From: Euleptes europaea | Taxonomy: Eukaryota; Chordata; Lepidosauria; Squamata; Sphaerodactylidae | Assembly (NCBI RefSeq): GCF_029931775.1 | Contig: NC_079320.1 | Span: forward strand, 39,486,510-39,550,509 | Length of the DNA stretch: 64,000 nucleotides | Direction of reading: 5' to 3' | Part shown: positions 55,126 through 64,000 of the stretch, piece after piece | Numbering within the stretch: the stretch's first letter is position 1 | Layout: each line of letters begins with the position of its first letter | Program-made: the position numbers and the translations under genes | The notes under the pieces: generated by a model | Told to the model about the DNA's origin: nothing | Database searches by the model: none | The model's input: only the letters and a program-made list of their open reading frames with translations

Positions 55126-58100
55126 CTAAAATTTAACACATGTAGGTTTAAAAACATTAATAACACTGGGTCAACACTTAAAGACAAGATAGGTCAACAT
55201 TTAAAAATCACTCTCTATTTATTCACAAGAATAATGTGCGTTCCGACTCATGGCGTCCCTATGAATCAATGTCCTCCAAAACATTCAATTCAATAATAGG
55301 CACAGTACAAAAGACAGCTCATACAGATTCGCAAGATCGAAAACAGATCACACAAATCCCTGATGAACAAATGAGGGTCCTCCAAAACATCCTATCATTA
55401 ACAGCCTTGCTCAGGTCTTGCAAACTGAGGGCCATGGCTTCCTTTATACAATCGATCCATCTCTTGCTGGGTCTTCCTCTTGCTGCTACCTTCAACTTTT
55501 CCTAGCGTTATTGTCTTTTCCAGTGACTCCTGTCTTCTCATGTGACACAAATAATACTGCAGTGTAAAAGCTTTAACAAAGTGATTGAATTCAAGTGACA
55601 ATTTCCATGTGCCCCTTACTTCCAGGTTAAGCTTTATTACAACTATCCAACCAGTGAAGCATCTTGCCAGTTACCAGCTTTCCTTAACTGGCTAATGCAC
55701 AATTATCTTTAGATACCAAATGTGCTATTGTCTGTTGGCCCAATGAAGTCAAAGCAATACATTTGGCAGTAGAAGGGCTTTCCTGATATCTTTGTAGTTG
55801 GACCAATACAAATATTTAGAAACATGATCAGGTTGTTTGGCTTCTGGTTTAAAATGCTGTAGAAAAGACAGAAGATTTACTCCTCATACTTATAACACGT
55901 TTCCAGTCTCATAAACACATACATGCCAAGCTGCTTTATAGAAATGGGCTATGAGCACCCAGAGATTTAGGAGTCAAGGGAGAGAGACTTTGACCTAAGC
56001 ATAAGGTATCACATTGCCTTCAGTGAGGAAAGTAATTGACTAAGGAACAGTTATTTCTGAAACATCATTAATAAATAGATTATTCTTACCAGAACCCATA
56101 TAGCTATTGTGGAACCAAGATATAGACCAACTTTCAACCAGTCAGGATTTCTTGAATCATCCTTACTTGCCGTGAATGCGGAACGAGACAATACTAGAAT
56201 AAAGGAGTATACAAACGTGTTAAAAGTGACGGGATGGTTTCCTTGAATCTCAGGCTTACTATCCATAATTAATAGAATCTTTGGAGGAAGAAGGAATTGC
56301 TAGTGAAAGTGATTTTTCACTAAATACCAAGAATCATGAAAAGAGAATAACAATAAACAATGTTTATTTATATCCACCCTCCCCCAGCAATGCCAGACTC
56401 AGGGCGGCTAACAGCATAATTAAAATAGAAGAAAATGAATACATATAGTTATATAACAGCAAAGGATTATAAAACGCTGAATATTAGCTCTAACTAATGG
56501 TGCCTAAGTAATTCCCAGCAGAGAGAGATGTTCCTATGGTGATAGTAACAGCATCATATTCCAGGGGGAGGAGGTGGACCACAACTTGAAATTTATCAAG
56601 GAAAGGGAACAGGAAAGGGAGAGTGGGGGGGGGAATGGAAAGGGAGGCCAGCATCTGGATAACACAGTTGATGCCATCAACCATAAGCCTAGCAGAACAT
56701 CTCCATCTTACAGGCCCTACGGAACCCAGCTAAGTCCCACAAGGCTCCGGTCTCACTAGACAGAGAGTTCCACCAGGCTGTGGCCAAGGCCAAAACAGTC
56801 TTGGCTGAGGACAGCCGGACACTCTTGGGGTCAGGGATCTCTAACAGGTTAGCATTGGCTGATGGTAAGGCTCTCTGGGGGTTATACAGGGAGAGGTGGT
56901 CCCGAAGACACCATGGTCCCAAACTGTTAAGGGCTTTGAAAGTTAAAACCAAAACCTTGAACTTGATCTGGAATTCAATCTGGATCCAGTGCAGCTGGCG
57001 GAGCACTGGTTGAATACATGTTATCCATGATGTTTCTGTTGGGACCCATGCAGCCACATTCTGGACTAGCTGTAATTTCCAGAGCAATCTCAAGGGCAGC
57101 CCTATGTAAGCGAATTACAGTAGTCTAGCCTAAATGTGACCATCACATGGATCACTGTGGTTAGGCTGCTATGAGACAGGTAGGGGGCCAACTGCCAGGC
57201 CTGGTGAAGATGGAGAACGCTGTCTTGGCAGTCTGCGTGACTTGGGCCTCCACAGATAAGAAGGAGGCATCCAAAGTCACCCCTAAACTCTTGATGGAGG
57301 CAGCCGGTTTTAGCTGCACCCCATCAAGAGTGAGAAGTTGGAATCTCCCATCCATGACTCCCTGACCCAGCCACAGGACTTCCATCTTCAGTGAGTTCAA
57401 TTTCAGGTGACGCTGCCTTAACCATTTCACCACAGCCTCCAGACACCTAGCCAGATTTTCCAGGGCAGCGGCTGGCTGACCACCCATCAGCAAGTACAGC
57501 TGGGTGTCATCAGCGTACTGATAACACCCAAGCCCCAAACTCCAGACTGACTGGGTGAGGGGGTGCATATAGATGTTGAAGAGCATTGGGGAGAGGATTG
57601 CCCCTTGTGGGGCAATCAACAATGCTGATTCTGTGACCTTAGGCAGATGATGAGAGGGAGGGCATCTTGGCCATCTTCTGGTCACTAGGTGTGGGGGGGA
57701 GGTAGTTGTGAATTTCCTGCATTGTGCAGGGGGTTGGACTTGATGACCCTGGTGGTCCCTTCCAATTCTATGACTCCACAAACCAATGAGTGGCGGGTGG
57801 AAAACCTCTCCCCAATTGTCACCATCTGTCCCTGGCCTTGGGGAAATGAATTGAAGGGCTGTCCCATGCACTGCAAAGCCGGTGAGGCAGTTAGTCAACA
57901 ACTCATGATCGACCATGTCGAACGCTGCTGTGAGGTCAAGCAGTACAAGCAGCACCAACCCACCCCAATCCTGTTGTCTCCAGAGATCATCCATGAAGGC
58001 GACCCACACAGTCTCCATCCTATGGCCAGGGCAGAAGCTGGATTTAAATGGTTCCAGCACCGATGTTTCCTCCAGGTATTCCTGCTCTGTTCCACCAGTG

Positions 58101-60530
58101 CTCTCTCAACTACCTTAGCGTTCGATACCAGGCAGTGGTTGGCTGGATCAAATGGATCCAATGATTTTTTTTTTAAAGAGTGGCTTCACCACTGCCTCTA
58201 GTATTCCAGGGAAGATCCTGAAGACAGGGACAGATTTATAATATCCTCCAAAGAAGCTCCTACCCCTCCCTCGCTGGCCTTCACCAGCCAGGAGAGGCAT
58301 GGGAAGGGGGATAACCTACAGAAATTTAAAATAGTAAGCTACTATGATAATCATGAATAGCTATAGCAACTGCTGTATGAATTCGTACTTCGTAAAAGCA
58401 CTTCTCTCTTTACAAGGGACTCTTTTGTGTTAAAGACAAGAAAGTTAGCAGTATGAGCCAAGATTTTTAAAAGTGGATGAGGGGGGATGAGCAGAGGAAA
58501 CAGAAAGGTGTGAAAAGCAATACTGCCATACTCAGAAATATTCAGTTCCAGCCATTCTCTAATCCAGCCAGTTTCTCCTGCTCATTGTACCTTGCCTGTT
58601 GAGATTATGAACCACAGTAACAAAGGTCGTTTTGAAAAACGACCTTCTATCAAGGTGTTAATTACATTAATTGTGAAGGTATTAATTACAGCTTTAAAAG
58701 AAGAGAGGCACACAGAGACATTGCATTCCCACAAATCTTGACCATTAAGAATGTTTATGGTCATTTTGTGTTTATACTACCCAAACATAGCCAGTTTGTT
58801 TAGGGAACAGATAATTTTCATCTTCCTAGAATCCAAAATGAAAGTTAAAGGGAAAGTAAGAATCTTGACAGCAAGGGTCAAAGGAACACACTATCCACAG
58901 TAGGGGGTCTCAGAAGAAAACGGGAAGCAAGATACAGGCATGGGAAAGGAAGAAGAGAAAGATGTGTAGATGTCCTTCTGAGCCCCCTCACAAGAGATAG
59001 TTTAAAAAAAAATCATAAGCACCTTCAATCCTGTATACAAAACATACATGTCCTGCCATTAATCTATGACACTTCCTAAAATTTTGTTAAAGGTTCATAT
59101 CCTAATAGGATCTGAATTAATGAAGTGTGATTCACGAAAACTCATACCCTGCCAGAAAGTGTGTTAGTCTTTAAGGTGCTACCGGACTCTTGCTCTTTTC
59201 CACTGTTAAAGACTTAACACAGCTACCCATCATGATCTATGTCCTTGAGTATGTTAAGCAGTGAATTGGGGTGGGGGAACTATACACATAAACTATGCCA
59301 CTGGTCTAGCAAGGTCAGTACTGCCTACTCTCACTAACAACAGATCTCTCAGGTGGAGATGTTGAATATCACCTGATCCTTTTAACTGGAGATGCCAGGG
59401 GTTGCCTGATGCTCTACTCCTGAGCCATCCCAACTACCAGGATAACAATTCACGGATGTTTTATGCTTGTTTTACCTTTCTCCCAGGAACTCAAGGCAGC
59501 ATGCATAGCTAGAGCTCTCAAGCAGCCTCCTATCCCAGAATTGCCCACACCCACCCTGAACTGCTTAACTTCAGTGCAGCATATCGTGTGCCTTCAGGCC
59601 ACAAGGGGCCACAGCTCAGTGGTAAACATCTGCTAGGCATGCAGAAAGTCCCAGGTTCAATCCCCGGAATCTCCAGTTAAAGGGACCAGGCAAGTAGGTG
59701 ATGTGAAAGATCCCTGCCTGAGACCCTGGAGAGCCGCTGCCGGTCTGAGTAGACAATACTGACTTTGGTGGACCAAGGGTCTGATTCAGTATAAGGAAGC
59801 TTCATCTGTTCACATGTTCATGCCCCTGGCTCTAAAACCTGCAGTCGGTAACAGTTGTCCATATAGGCCTATAAAAGCGTTATCATAACATTCCGTACTC
59901 GGTCAAGAGCAATGCCTCTCCTGAGTTATAGAAACTAGTTTTAATACTTTTATATTTTACTGTTAATAGATATTTTTAAAACTGTTTAGACACTTCTTCG
60001 GAGGTTGGGTGATGGGTCACTTTTTAAGGTGGAGGGTCGAAGGGGTATCTTTTTGAACTTTATAATTTTGTCACCAGGAATGTATTAATAAGTATATATA
60101 GATACTCTTTTGTATTTTCTTTTTTAATTTTTATATTATTGTATTTGTTCGTCTTATGTTATAAAAATAAAATATATATATATAATTTAAAAAAAAAGAG
60201 AGCAATGCCTCTCCTACAGACGGCTGCCCTAGCCTGACGCACCGCAACAGGCTCCTTCATCAGAGCGGGCTCAGCAAAGAGCAAACGAGGCGTTGCTGCG
60301 GCAGGGAATGAAGACCGAAGCTTAAGGAGACATGCAAGGGACCCGCACGAAGAGATCACGCTCCACGACAAAAGGGGAAAGGTCTCACGGGCTGGGGGGC
60401 CTTTCCTCTTTCAGCACCCCCACGCTTTCCCAGCCAGGTTACAATATGAAAGCGGTCCAGGTCACTCACTGGGGGCTGGGTTCCCCGACAGCCGCAGAAG
60501 CCGCCTCAAGGTTTGCAAGGACGCCGCCAT
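54970..60530 (-). CDS. NDUFC1: NDUFC1 (KFYI), accessory subunit of mitochondrial complex I, complete with extended C-terminus
   Basis: NDUFC1 is a small single-span accessory subunit of respiratory complex I in the inner mitochondrial membrane. Coding exons 60470-60530, 56090-56193 and 54970-55125 join in phases 1 and 0 to give 106 residues. Residues 1-25 are a basic presequence (MAASLQTLRRLLRLSGNPAP). Residues 37-54 hold the conserved NPDWLKVGLYLGST block (human KPDWLKVGFTLGTT), then the membrane span, then LLKQHNDDIFEYERR (human LIKQHNEDILEYKRR). The human protein ends four residues after this point, at 76 in total. Here the frame stays open for 36 more residues to a TAG at 54970-54972. The extension is Pro/Glu-rich and resembles no known NDUFC1 tail. 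Confidence 0.9.
55235..55555 (-). mobile_element. Bov-B LINE 3' fragment in NDUFC1 intron 2
   Basis: The minus-strand translation contains MRRQESLEKTITLGKVEGSS, the Bov-B C-terminal signature, followed by the frame-shifted remainder and the 3' terminus near 55235 (GACTCATGGCGTCC on the plus strand). Confidence 0.75.
56090..56193 (-). CDS. NDUFC1: NDUFC1 coding exon 2 (core and membrane span)
   Basis: The exon runs from acceptor TTATTCTAG/TATTG to donor GTTCTG/GTAAGAA. It encodes LSRSAFTASKDDSRNPDWLK and then the hydrophobic stretch VGLYLGSTIAIWVL. PDWLKVG is the family signature. Confidence 0.94.
56350..58215 (-). mobile_element. L2-like LINE in NDUFC1 intron 1, interrupted by a CR1 fragment
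   Basis: Minus-strand motifs in order: LLDLTAAFDMVDHELL; APQGAILSPMLFNIYMHPL; GCYQYADDTQLYLL (YADD catalytic motif); LKLNSLKMEVLWLG; SIKSLGVTLDASF; LRQLHWIQIEFQIKFKVLVL; ALNSLGPWCLRDHL; then a 3'UTR ending near 56350. The 299-codon frame 57161-58060 reads through the inserted CR1 segment (57635-57777), so it is not one real protein. Confidence 0.85.
57635..57777 (+). mobile_element. CR1 3' fragment nested in the L2-like LINE
   Basis: GGGGGTTGGACTTGATGACC and GGTCCCTTCCAATTCTATGA are the plus-oriented CR1 terminus, mirrored by the copy at 21530. It interrupts the L2-like reverse transcriptase between its AAFD and YADD blocks. Confidence 0.75.
58216..59109 (-). other. NDUFC1: NDUFC1 intron 1, no recognised element
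   Basis: A 20-bp near-palindrome, AACAAAGGTCGTTTTGAAAA/ACGACCTT, lies at 58619-58645. Nothing else was recognised. Confidence 0.45.
59110..59225 (+). repeat. single copy of the GTCTTTAAGGTGCTAC repeat
   Basis: It reads AACTCATACCCTGCCAGAAA, then GTTAGTCTTTAAGGTGCTAC, then CTCTTGCTCTTTTCC and CTTAACACAGCTACCC. This gives the undisturbed order of the family that is folded back at 11346. A more diverged copy ends near 61085. Confidence 0.6.
59345..59440 (-). mobile_element. Ala-tRNA-like SINE fragment
   Basis: The minus strand reads GGGATGGCTCAGGAGTAGAG, CCCTGGCATCTCCAGTTAAA. It is a truncated head. Confidence 0.6.
59604..59822 (+). mobile_element. Ala-tRNA-like SINE
   Basis: AGGGGCCACAGCTCAGTGGT, GGTTCAATCCCCGGAATCTC, GTGGACCAAGGGTCTGATTC. 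A reverse fragment of the same family (AACTGGAGATGCCAGGGGTT) lies just before it at about 59345-59440. Confidence 0.83.
59923..60198 (+). mobile_element. LINE 3' end with 17-bp target duplication, NDUFC1 intron 1
   Basis: AGAGCAATGCCTCTCCT occurs at 59906-59922 and 60199-60215. The insert is noncoding, T-rich, and ends in ATAAAATATATATATATAAT and an A-run, typical of a 5'-truncated L1-type insertion. It ends 272 bp from NDUFC1 coding exon 1. Confidence 0.75.
60470..60530 (-). CDS. NDUFC1: NDUFC1 coding exon 1 (mitochondrial presequence)
   Basis: The ATG at 60530 opens 20 codons with three Arg in RRLLR and no acid residues. The donor CCCA/GTGAGT leaves one base, A, which with TA from exon 2 makes Ile. 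The start is supported by phase, by the presequence composition, and by a promoter with CCAAT and GC boxes just upstream. Confidence 0.85.
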
Positions 60531-60720
60531 GCCTGTTATCTCACTCCTCTCCAGGAAGCTTTACACTGGAGCGACAGGGCAAAAGCACCAATCAAATAGC
60601 TCGAGGGGCGGGCTCGGAGGAGAGAAGAGCCCCACACCCAGCAGCAATTCGGCAGCAGGCACAGACCGCCTACTGAAATGATTAACCCCGAAAGCTCTCG
60701 AGCTAGCTCAGACATCTTTA
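60531..60720 (-). promoter_or_regulatory. NDUFC1: NDUFC1 core promoter
   Basis: Just upstream of the NDUFC1 start codon lie a CCAAT box (CCAATCA, 60588-60594) and a GC/Sp1 box (GGGGCGGG, 60605-60612), spaced as in many housekeeping mitochondrial genes. No TATA box is seen. The divergent gene NAA15 starts 2.9 kb away, with a foldback MITE and SINE sequence between, so this is not a compact bidirectional promoter. Confidence 0.55.
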
Positions 60721-62092
60721 GAACGAGCATGCAATCCGTAGGTTCATTTTTTTAAATGTGTTTTTGCTCTTCCGGATGCTTACAACACACACCATTGAAA
60801 GCGTTTTTAAGCTTCAGCCTCCTGAAATTGTGACATTAGAATAGTTTTCACAAATATCAGCGTAATACATAAATAAAGGGTGGCTTACACGTACTCTGAG
60901 TGAACTGATCACTCTCTCGATTAGATTTTGTTTTGAACCGGCTTGTCTTTGCAACGCCTCCCCCTTTTGTGAATATGAATGCATCTGATTAATGTACACA
61001 TACTCCATGCATCTGATGAAGTGAGGCCTGACTCAGAAAAGCTTATGCTGGAATAAATTTTGTTAAAGTACCACTGGACTTCTGTTTAATTTTTCATAAG
61101 TGTAAATTGCTGACTTGCTATTACTGTGACTAAGACTGTGTAAAACCTTGTCATTAACAGCCCAAAGCACGTGAGAATCTGCTACTGTTAAAAGCATTGT
61201 AAAAATCTGTACAACACTTATTCCAGATTATGTTTATGAATGTTTTGAGAGTAACTGCGCAAAAGAACAAATATTTTTTTTCACTACGTATGTGGTGCCC
61301 TTCTCTGTGAAACTTGTCTGTCTGAAATTGCATTGCTGCGGGAACGTCTTGTTTTTTTTATTGATGTTTCTTTTTTGTTTTTTGCTCCATATTTGGTGCG
61401 GCCCTCTTCTTCTGCATTGAGAGTAACTGCAAAAAAATTAAAAATCCAAGAGCATAGAGCAGAGAACTTTTAATAAAACTAGAGTTTAAAAATATGAGGC
61501 AAAAATAGATCCCCTTAGTTAAGGAGTCACTACAGCAAAGGCACAGACCCCAAACACTCCAGTATTTCTGTTTGATACCATAACTAATTTCCAATCAAAA
61601 ACCAAGGACAGGAAATACAGCTGGCAGAGTAGGAGTCTATTACTATTACGATGTGGATTACGTACCTCATTCTTTGAAAGTCACCTTCTGTCTTCAAACC
61701 AATTTGCTATTGCATCACAATTACAGCACACTTTACCATGGGCCGGAGCTGAATAAGGCGCGCCTCCACTCCTGTGGGAATGTGGCCTAAAAGCTGGTTC
61801 TCCTAGCATGCTGTGGCTAATTGTGCAAGTGCAGCAACCAGAACAAAGAGCAAGGTGTGAAAGCCCAACCCGACAATGAATTTTTTACTAATGCTAGAGG
61901 AAAGAACACTTAGTCGTAGAAATAAATCCCAATAGAACTATGAACTTGCCATGGTAGTTTTCACTAAGAAAAACATGAATTGGCTCCTAAAATGTATTTA
62001 AAATGTTTATAAACCTGCTGTTCTCCCAATAAGTGTAGCTTATCTGGCTTTTAAAAAATTTATCATAATTTTTTTTGGCTATGATTCACTCC
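60721..62092. other. NDUFC1-NAA15 intergenic region
   Basis: AT-rich. It includes a diverged copy end of the GTGCTAC repeat (about 61010-61085) and TTTTTTGTTTTTTGCTCC near 61370. No gene was recognised. Confidence 0.5.
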
Positions 62093-62316
62093 ACCCTGAC
62101 CTGGATGGCCCAGGCTAGCCTGATCTCATCAGATCTCAGACACTGAACAGGGTTGGCCCTGGTTAGTACTTGAATGGGAGACCACCAAGGAATACCAGGG
62201 TCGCTATGCAGAGGAAGGCAATGGCAAACCACCTGTTAATCTTTTGCCTTGAAAACACTACAGGGTCACCATAAATCAGCTGCTACTTGACTGCATTTCT
62301 CACACTCACACACACA
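62093..62316 (+). mobile_element. 5S-rRNA-derived SINE with Bov-B tail
   Basis: CCTGATCTCATCAGATCTCAG and TACTTGAATGGGAGACCACC lead to GTCACCATAAATCAGCTGCT and a CA run. GATTCACT flanks both sides (about 62083-62090 and 62319-62326), a target duplication. Confidence 0.82.
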
Positions 62317-62531
62317 CGATTCACTGGAGGGATAACTGCATTAGTCGTTTGCAGTAAGAACAAGCAGGAGTCTTGTCACATCTTGACTACGCTCCTGCTC
62401 TATCATCGGCCTTAGAAACTTCATGAGCCCATTTCACACATTTCTGGAGTGAATTCTGAAAGTTTAGGAAAAAAGGCATAATTTCTAATCCTCTTGAATT
62501 GTTTACTGAATGCCCTATCCTGTCGATTATA

Positions 62532-62692
62532 GGCCATTTATGCATGGGAGGTTTAGCCTTGCATTTGTCACGCTCTAGATGCCCATTTTCCCCATCCCAA
62601 TTCTCAAAACTCAACAATAAGCCCCCATGAGAATTGGGATGGGGAAAACGGGCATCTAGAGAGTGGCAAAACCTCCCATGCACAAACAGCCA
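62532..62692. mobile_element. 161-bp foldback MITE upstream of NAA15
   Basis: Ends GGCCATTTATGCATGGGAGG and CCTCCCATGCACAAACAGCC lead into arms containing CCCATTTTCCCCATCCCAAT and its complement. The ends resemble those of the element at 30052 (GGCC...TTATGCATGG). Confidence 0.7.
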
Positions 62693-62799
62693 CCCTGACT
62701 CAACCTATGTAAATCCCGCCTGGAGTCCAAGTGGGAAAGGCGGAATATAAATAACGTAAATTTAAACGTAATAAATTATCCAGTAAGATTGCACAAGGC

Positions 62800-63850
62800 G
62801 ACGAGGATGTCCCCCTCCCCATCTTTCAGAAAAGGCAGCGGCGAAGGACCCCCCCCCCCTTCGGGCACAAGCCAGCCCTCAGCCACGCGCGGCGGCGCTT
62901 CCTCGCGCCACCTGACCTCAGCGCGTCCACGCAGGCGCAGTGCCTCCCTGAGAAGCCGCGAGGGGAGGAGGGAAGAGCGAACGCGCTCCAGTGTCCCGAT
63001 TTACCTCCAAGTCCTGAGGAAGGGAAGCGATGGGGTCGCGGCGCATGCGCTCGCGCCTGGGTGACCCGGCTGGGGAAGCCCTCGGCGGCGGCCATTTTGG
63101 CGGCGCCTCCTCCTCTCTCTCCGGCCTGTTCAGTTACCACGTGAACCGTCCGCCGCCTGGGGCTCGCCGCGGGGTCAGGGGAAGCGGGCGCGGGCAGGGC
63201 GGCTGGGGGAGGCCGCGCGGGGCGGGAGGGCGAGGCGCAGCCGCGGCAAACCCCGTCTGGGCTGGTGGCGGCGGCCTGGCGGGCGGTCCCTCCTGGGAGT
63301 TGGCGACAGCGAGGAAGGACCTGACTGACCGGCCCGGAGTTCGCGGCGGTAGCCACAAGAGGCGGTGCGGCGGCGGCGGCGGCAGGAAAAGCATCCGCAG
63401 CGGGGACGATGCCGTCGGTGAGCCTCCCGCCCAAGGAAAACGCGCTCTTCAAGCGCATCCTGGTGAGTGAGGCCGATCCCGTCCGAGGGGGGGTCGTGAG
63501 GAGCGGGGCCCCGCTCGGAGTAGGCGCGCGCCCCCTGCCTCCCTTCGGCTCAGCCCCTTTGAAGAGGCCTGGGCCTGACGGACGCCCCTCTGCTCCCCGG
63601 GAGCCCCTGAGCGAAGTCGGCGCTCCTCGCTCTAGAACCCCCCCCCCCGGCTTCCGTAGAACGCGGCGGGCGTTCCTGACTTCGGAACGGACCGGTTGCT
63701 TCGCTTTCTTAAATGGGAACCGTGGGGTGGAGGCAGGAAAGCCGAGCAGCGAGGAAGGGGCGCGAGGGCTTGTAATCCCCAGGCCCCGGCGCCTCGTGTC
63801 CCTCCCCTCCCCCGACCTTTTTATTCATTGCAGGTGTTTCTGCCCGGACA
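62800..63850 (+). promoter_or_regulatory. NAA15: CpG island and NAA15 promoter
   Basis: The CpG-dense island surrounds NAA15 exon 1. Sites read directly are a perfect palindromic NRF1 motif GCGCATGCGC (63041-63050), a YY1/E2F-like GGCCATTTTGGCGGC (about 63091-63105), and an E-box CACGTG (about 63138-63143). The paired NRF1 and YY1 sites 40-50 bp apart, 300-370 bp before the ATG, fit a TATA-less housekeeping promoter. Which sites are used is inferred. Confidence 0.75.
63409..63462 (+). CDS. NAA15: NAA15 first coding exon (NatA auxiliary subunit); gene continues past the right edge
   Basis: NAA15 is the large TPR-repeat scaffold that anchors the catalytic subunit NAA10 (with NAA50) to the ribosome for co-translational N-terminal acetylation. 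This exon encodes MPSVSLPPKENALFKRIL, identical to human NAA15 except Ser for Ala at residue 3. It ends in phase 0 before donor CTG/GTGAGTGA. The human protein continues RCYEHKQYRN in the next exon, which lies beyond this window. The open frame that runs on past 63462 is intron read-through. Confidence 0.95.
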
Positions 63851-64000
63851 TTTAATTAAGGGAAGAGGGTAAAACCTTCAGTTGCTATCTTATTAGCCCG
63901 TCTTGAGTCTGAACTAATTGTTCTTGGCAGGCACTTTTAAACGTCGGTGCTTATTATTTTAAATTATAATGTTGACATCTGTATTATTATTATTTTTTAA

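Noticed and set aside
62826-63470. 210- and 146-codon frames around NAA15 exon 1
   Set aside because: They are CpG-island by-products; only the 18-codon NAA15 exon has homology.
63463-63855. Continuation of the NAA15 frame beyond 63462
   Set aside because: The consensus donor GTGAGTGA and the human exon structure end the exon at 63462; the rest is intron.
1-64000. CRISPR arrays, prophage, operons, LTR retroviruses
   Set aside because: No regularly spaced repeats, bacterial gene layout, or paired LTRs with primer-binding sites were found on either strand.

Overview
The window is nuclear DNA from a squamate reptile, probably a lizard. The evidence is intron-split vertebrate genes, CpG islands, and a repeat load typical of squamates: Bov-B (RTE), CR1 and L2-like LINEs, 5S-rRNA- and tRNA-headed SINEs ending in a Bov-B tail, hAT-type nonautonomous DNA transposons and Penelope-like remnants. 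No prokaryotic, CRISPR, prophage or retroviral structure was recognised. The species cannot be fixed from this sequence.

Four host genes lie in the same order and orientation as I recall on human chromosome 4q31: ELF2 (-), MGARP (-), NDUFC1 (-), NAA15 (+). The left 12.5 kb holds the 5' end of ELF2: two coding exons (1283-1357 and 218-383), a possible 5'UTR exon donor at 12063, and a CpG island at about 10.6-12.5 kb. From 12.5 to about 35 kb is a gene desert filled with repeats, with one processed MRPL54 pseudogene. MGARP is complete with four coding exons (51266 down to 36576). NDUFC1 is complete with three coding exons (60530 down to 54970) and an unusual C-terminal extension. NAA15 begins at 63409 and runs off the right edge after its first coding exon.

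Two of the genes (MGARP, NDUFC1) encode small mitochondrial inner-membrane proteins. NAA15 is the ribosome-anchoring subunit of the NatA N-terminal acetyltransferase, and ELF2 is an ETS transcription factor. They are neighbours by conserved synteny and nothing here suggests shared regulation.

The most interesting structures are: a NDUFC1 reading frame about 30 residues longer than the human protein, apparently running into repeat-like sequence; a MITE family with CTAGGGTTGCCA ends and three independent 6-bp target duplications; two near-perfect long hairpins (70-bp arms at 11425-11570 and 78-bp arms at 52096-52288); a composite SINE joining a tRNA head to a 5S-derived body; a threefold 370-bp tandem array of the Bov-B 3' end; and an MRPL54 retrocopy with a clear target duplication beside a hAT element with a perfect 8-bp duplication.
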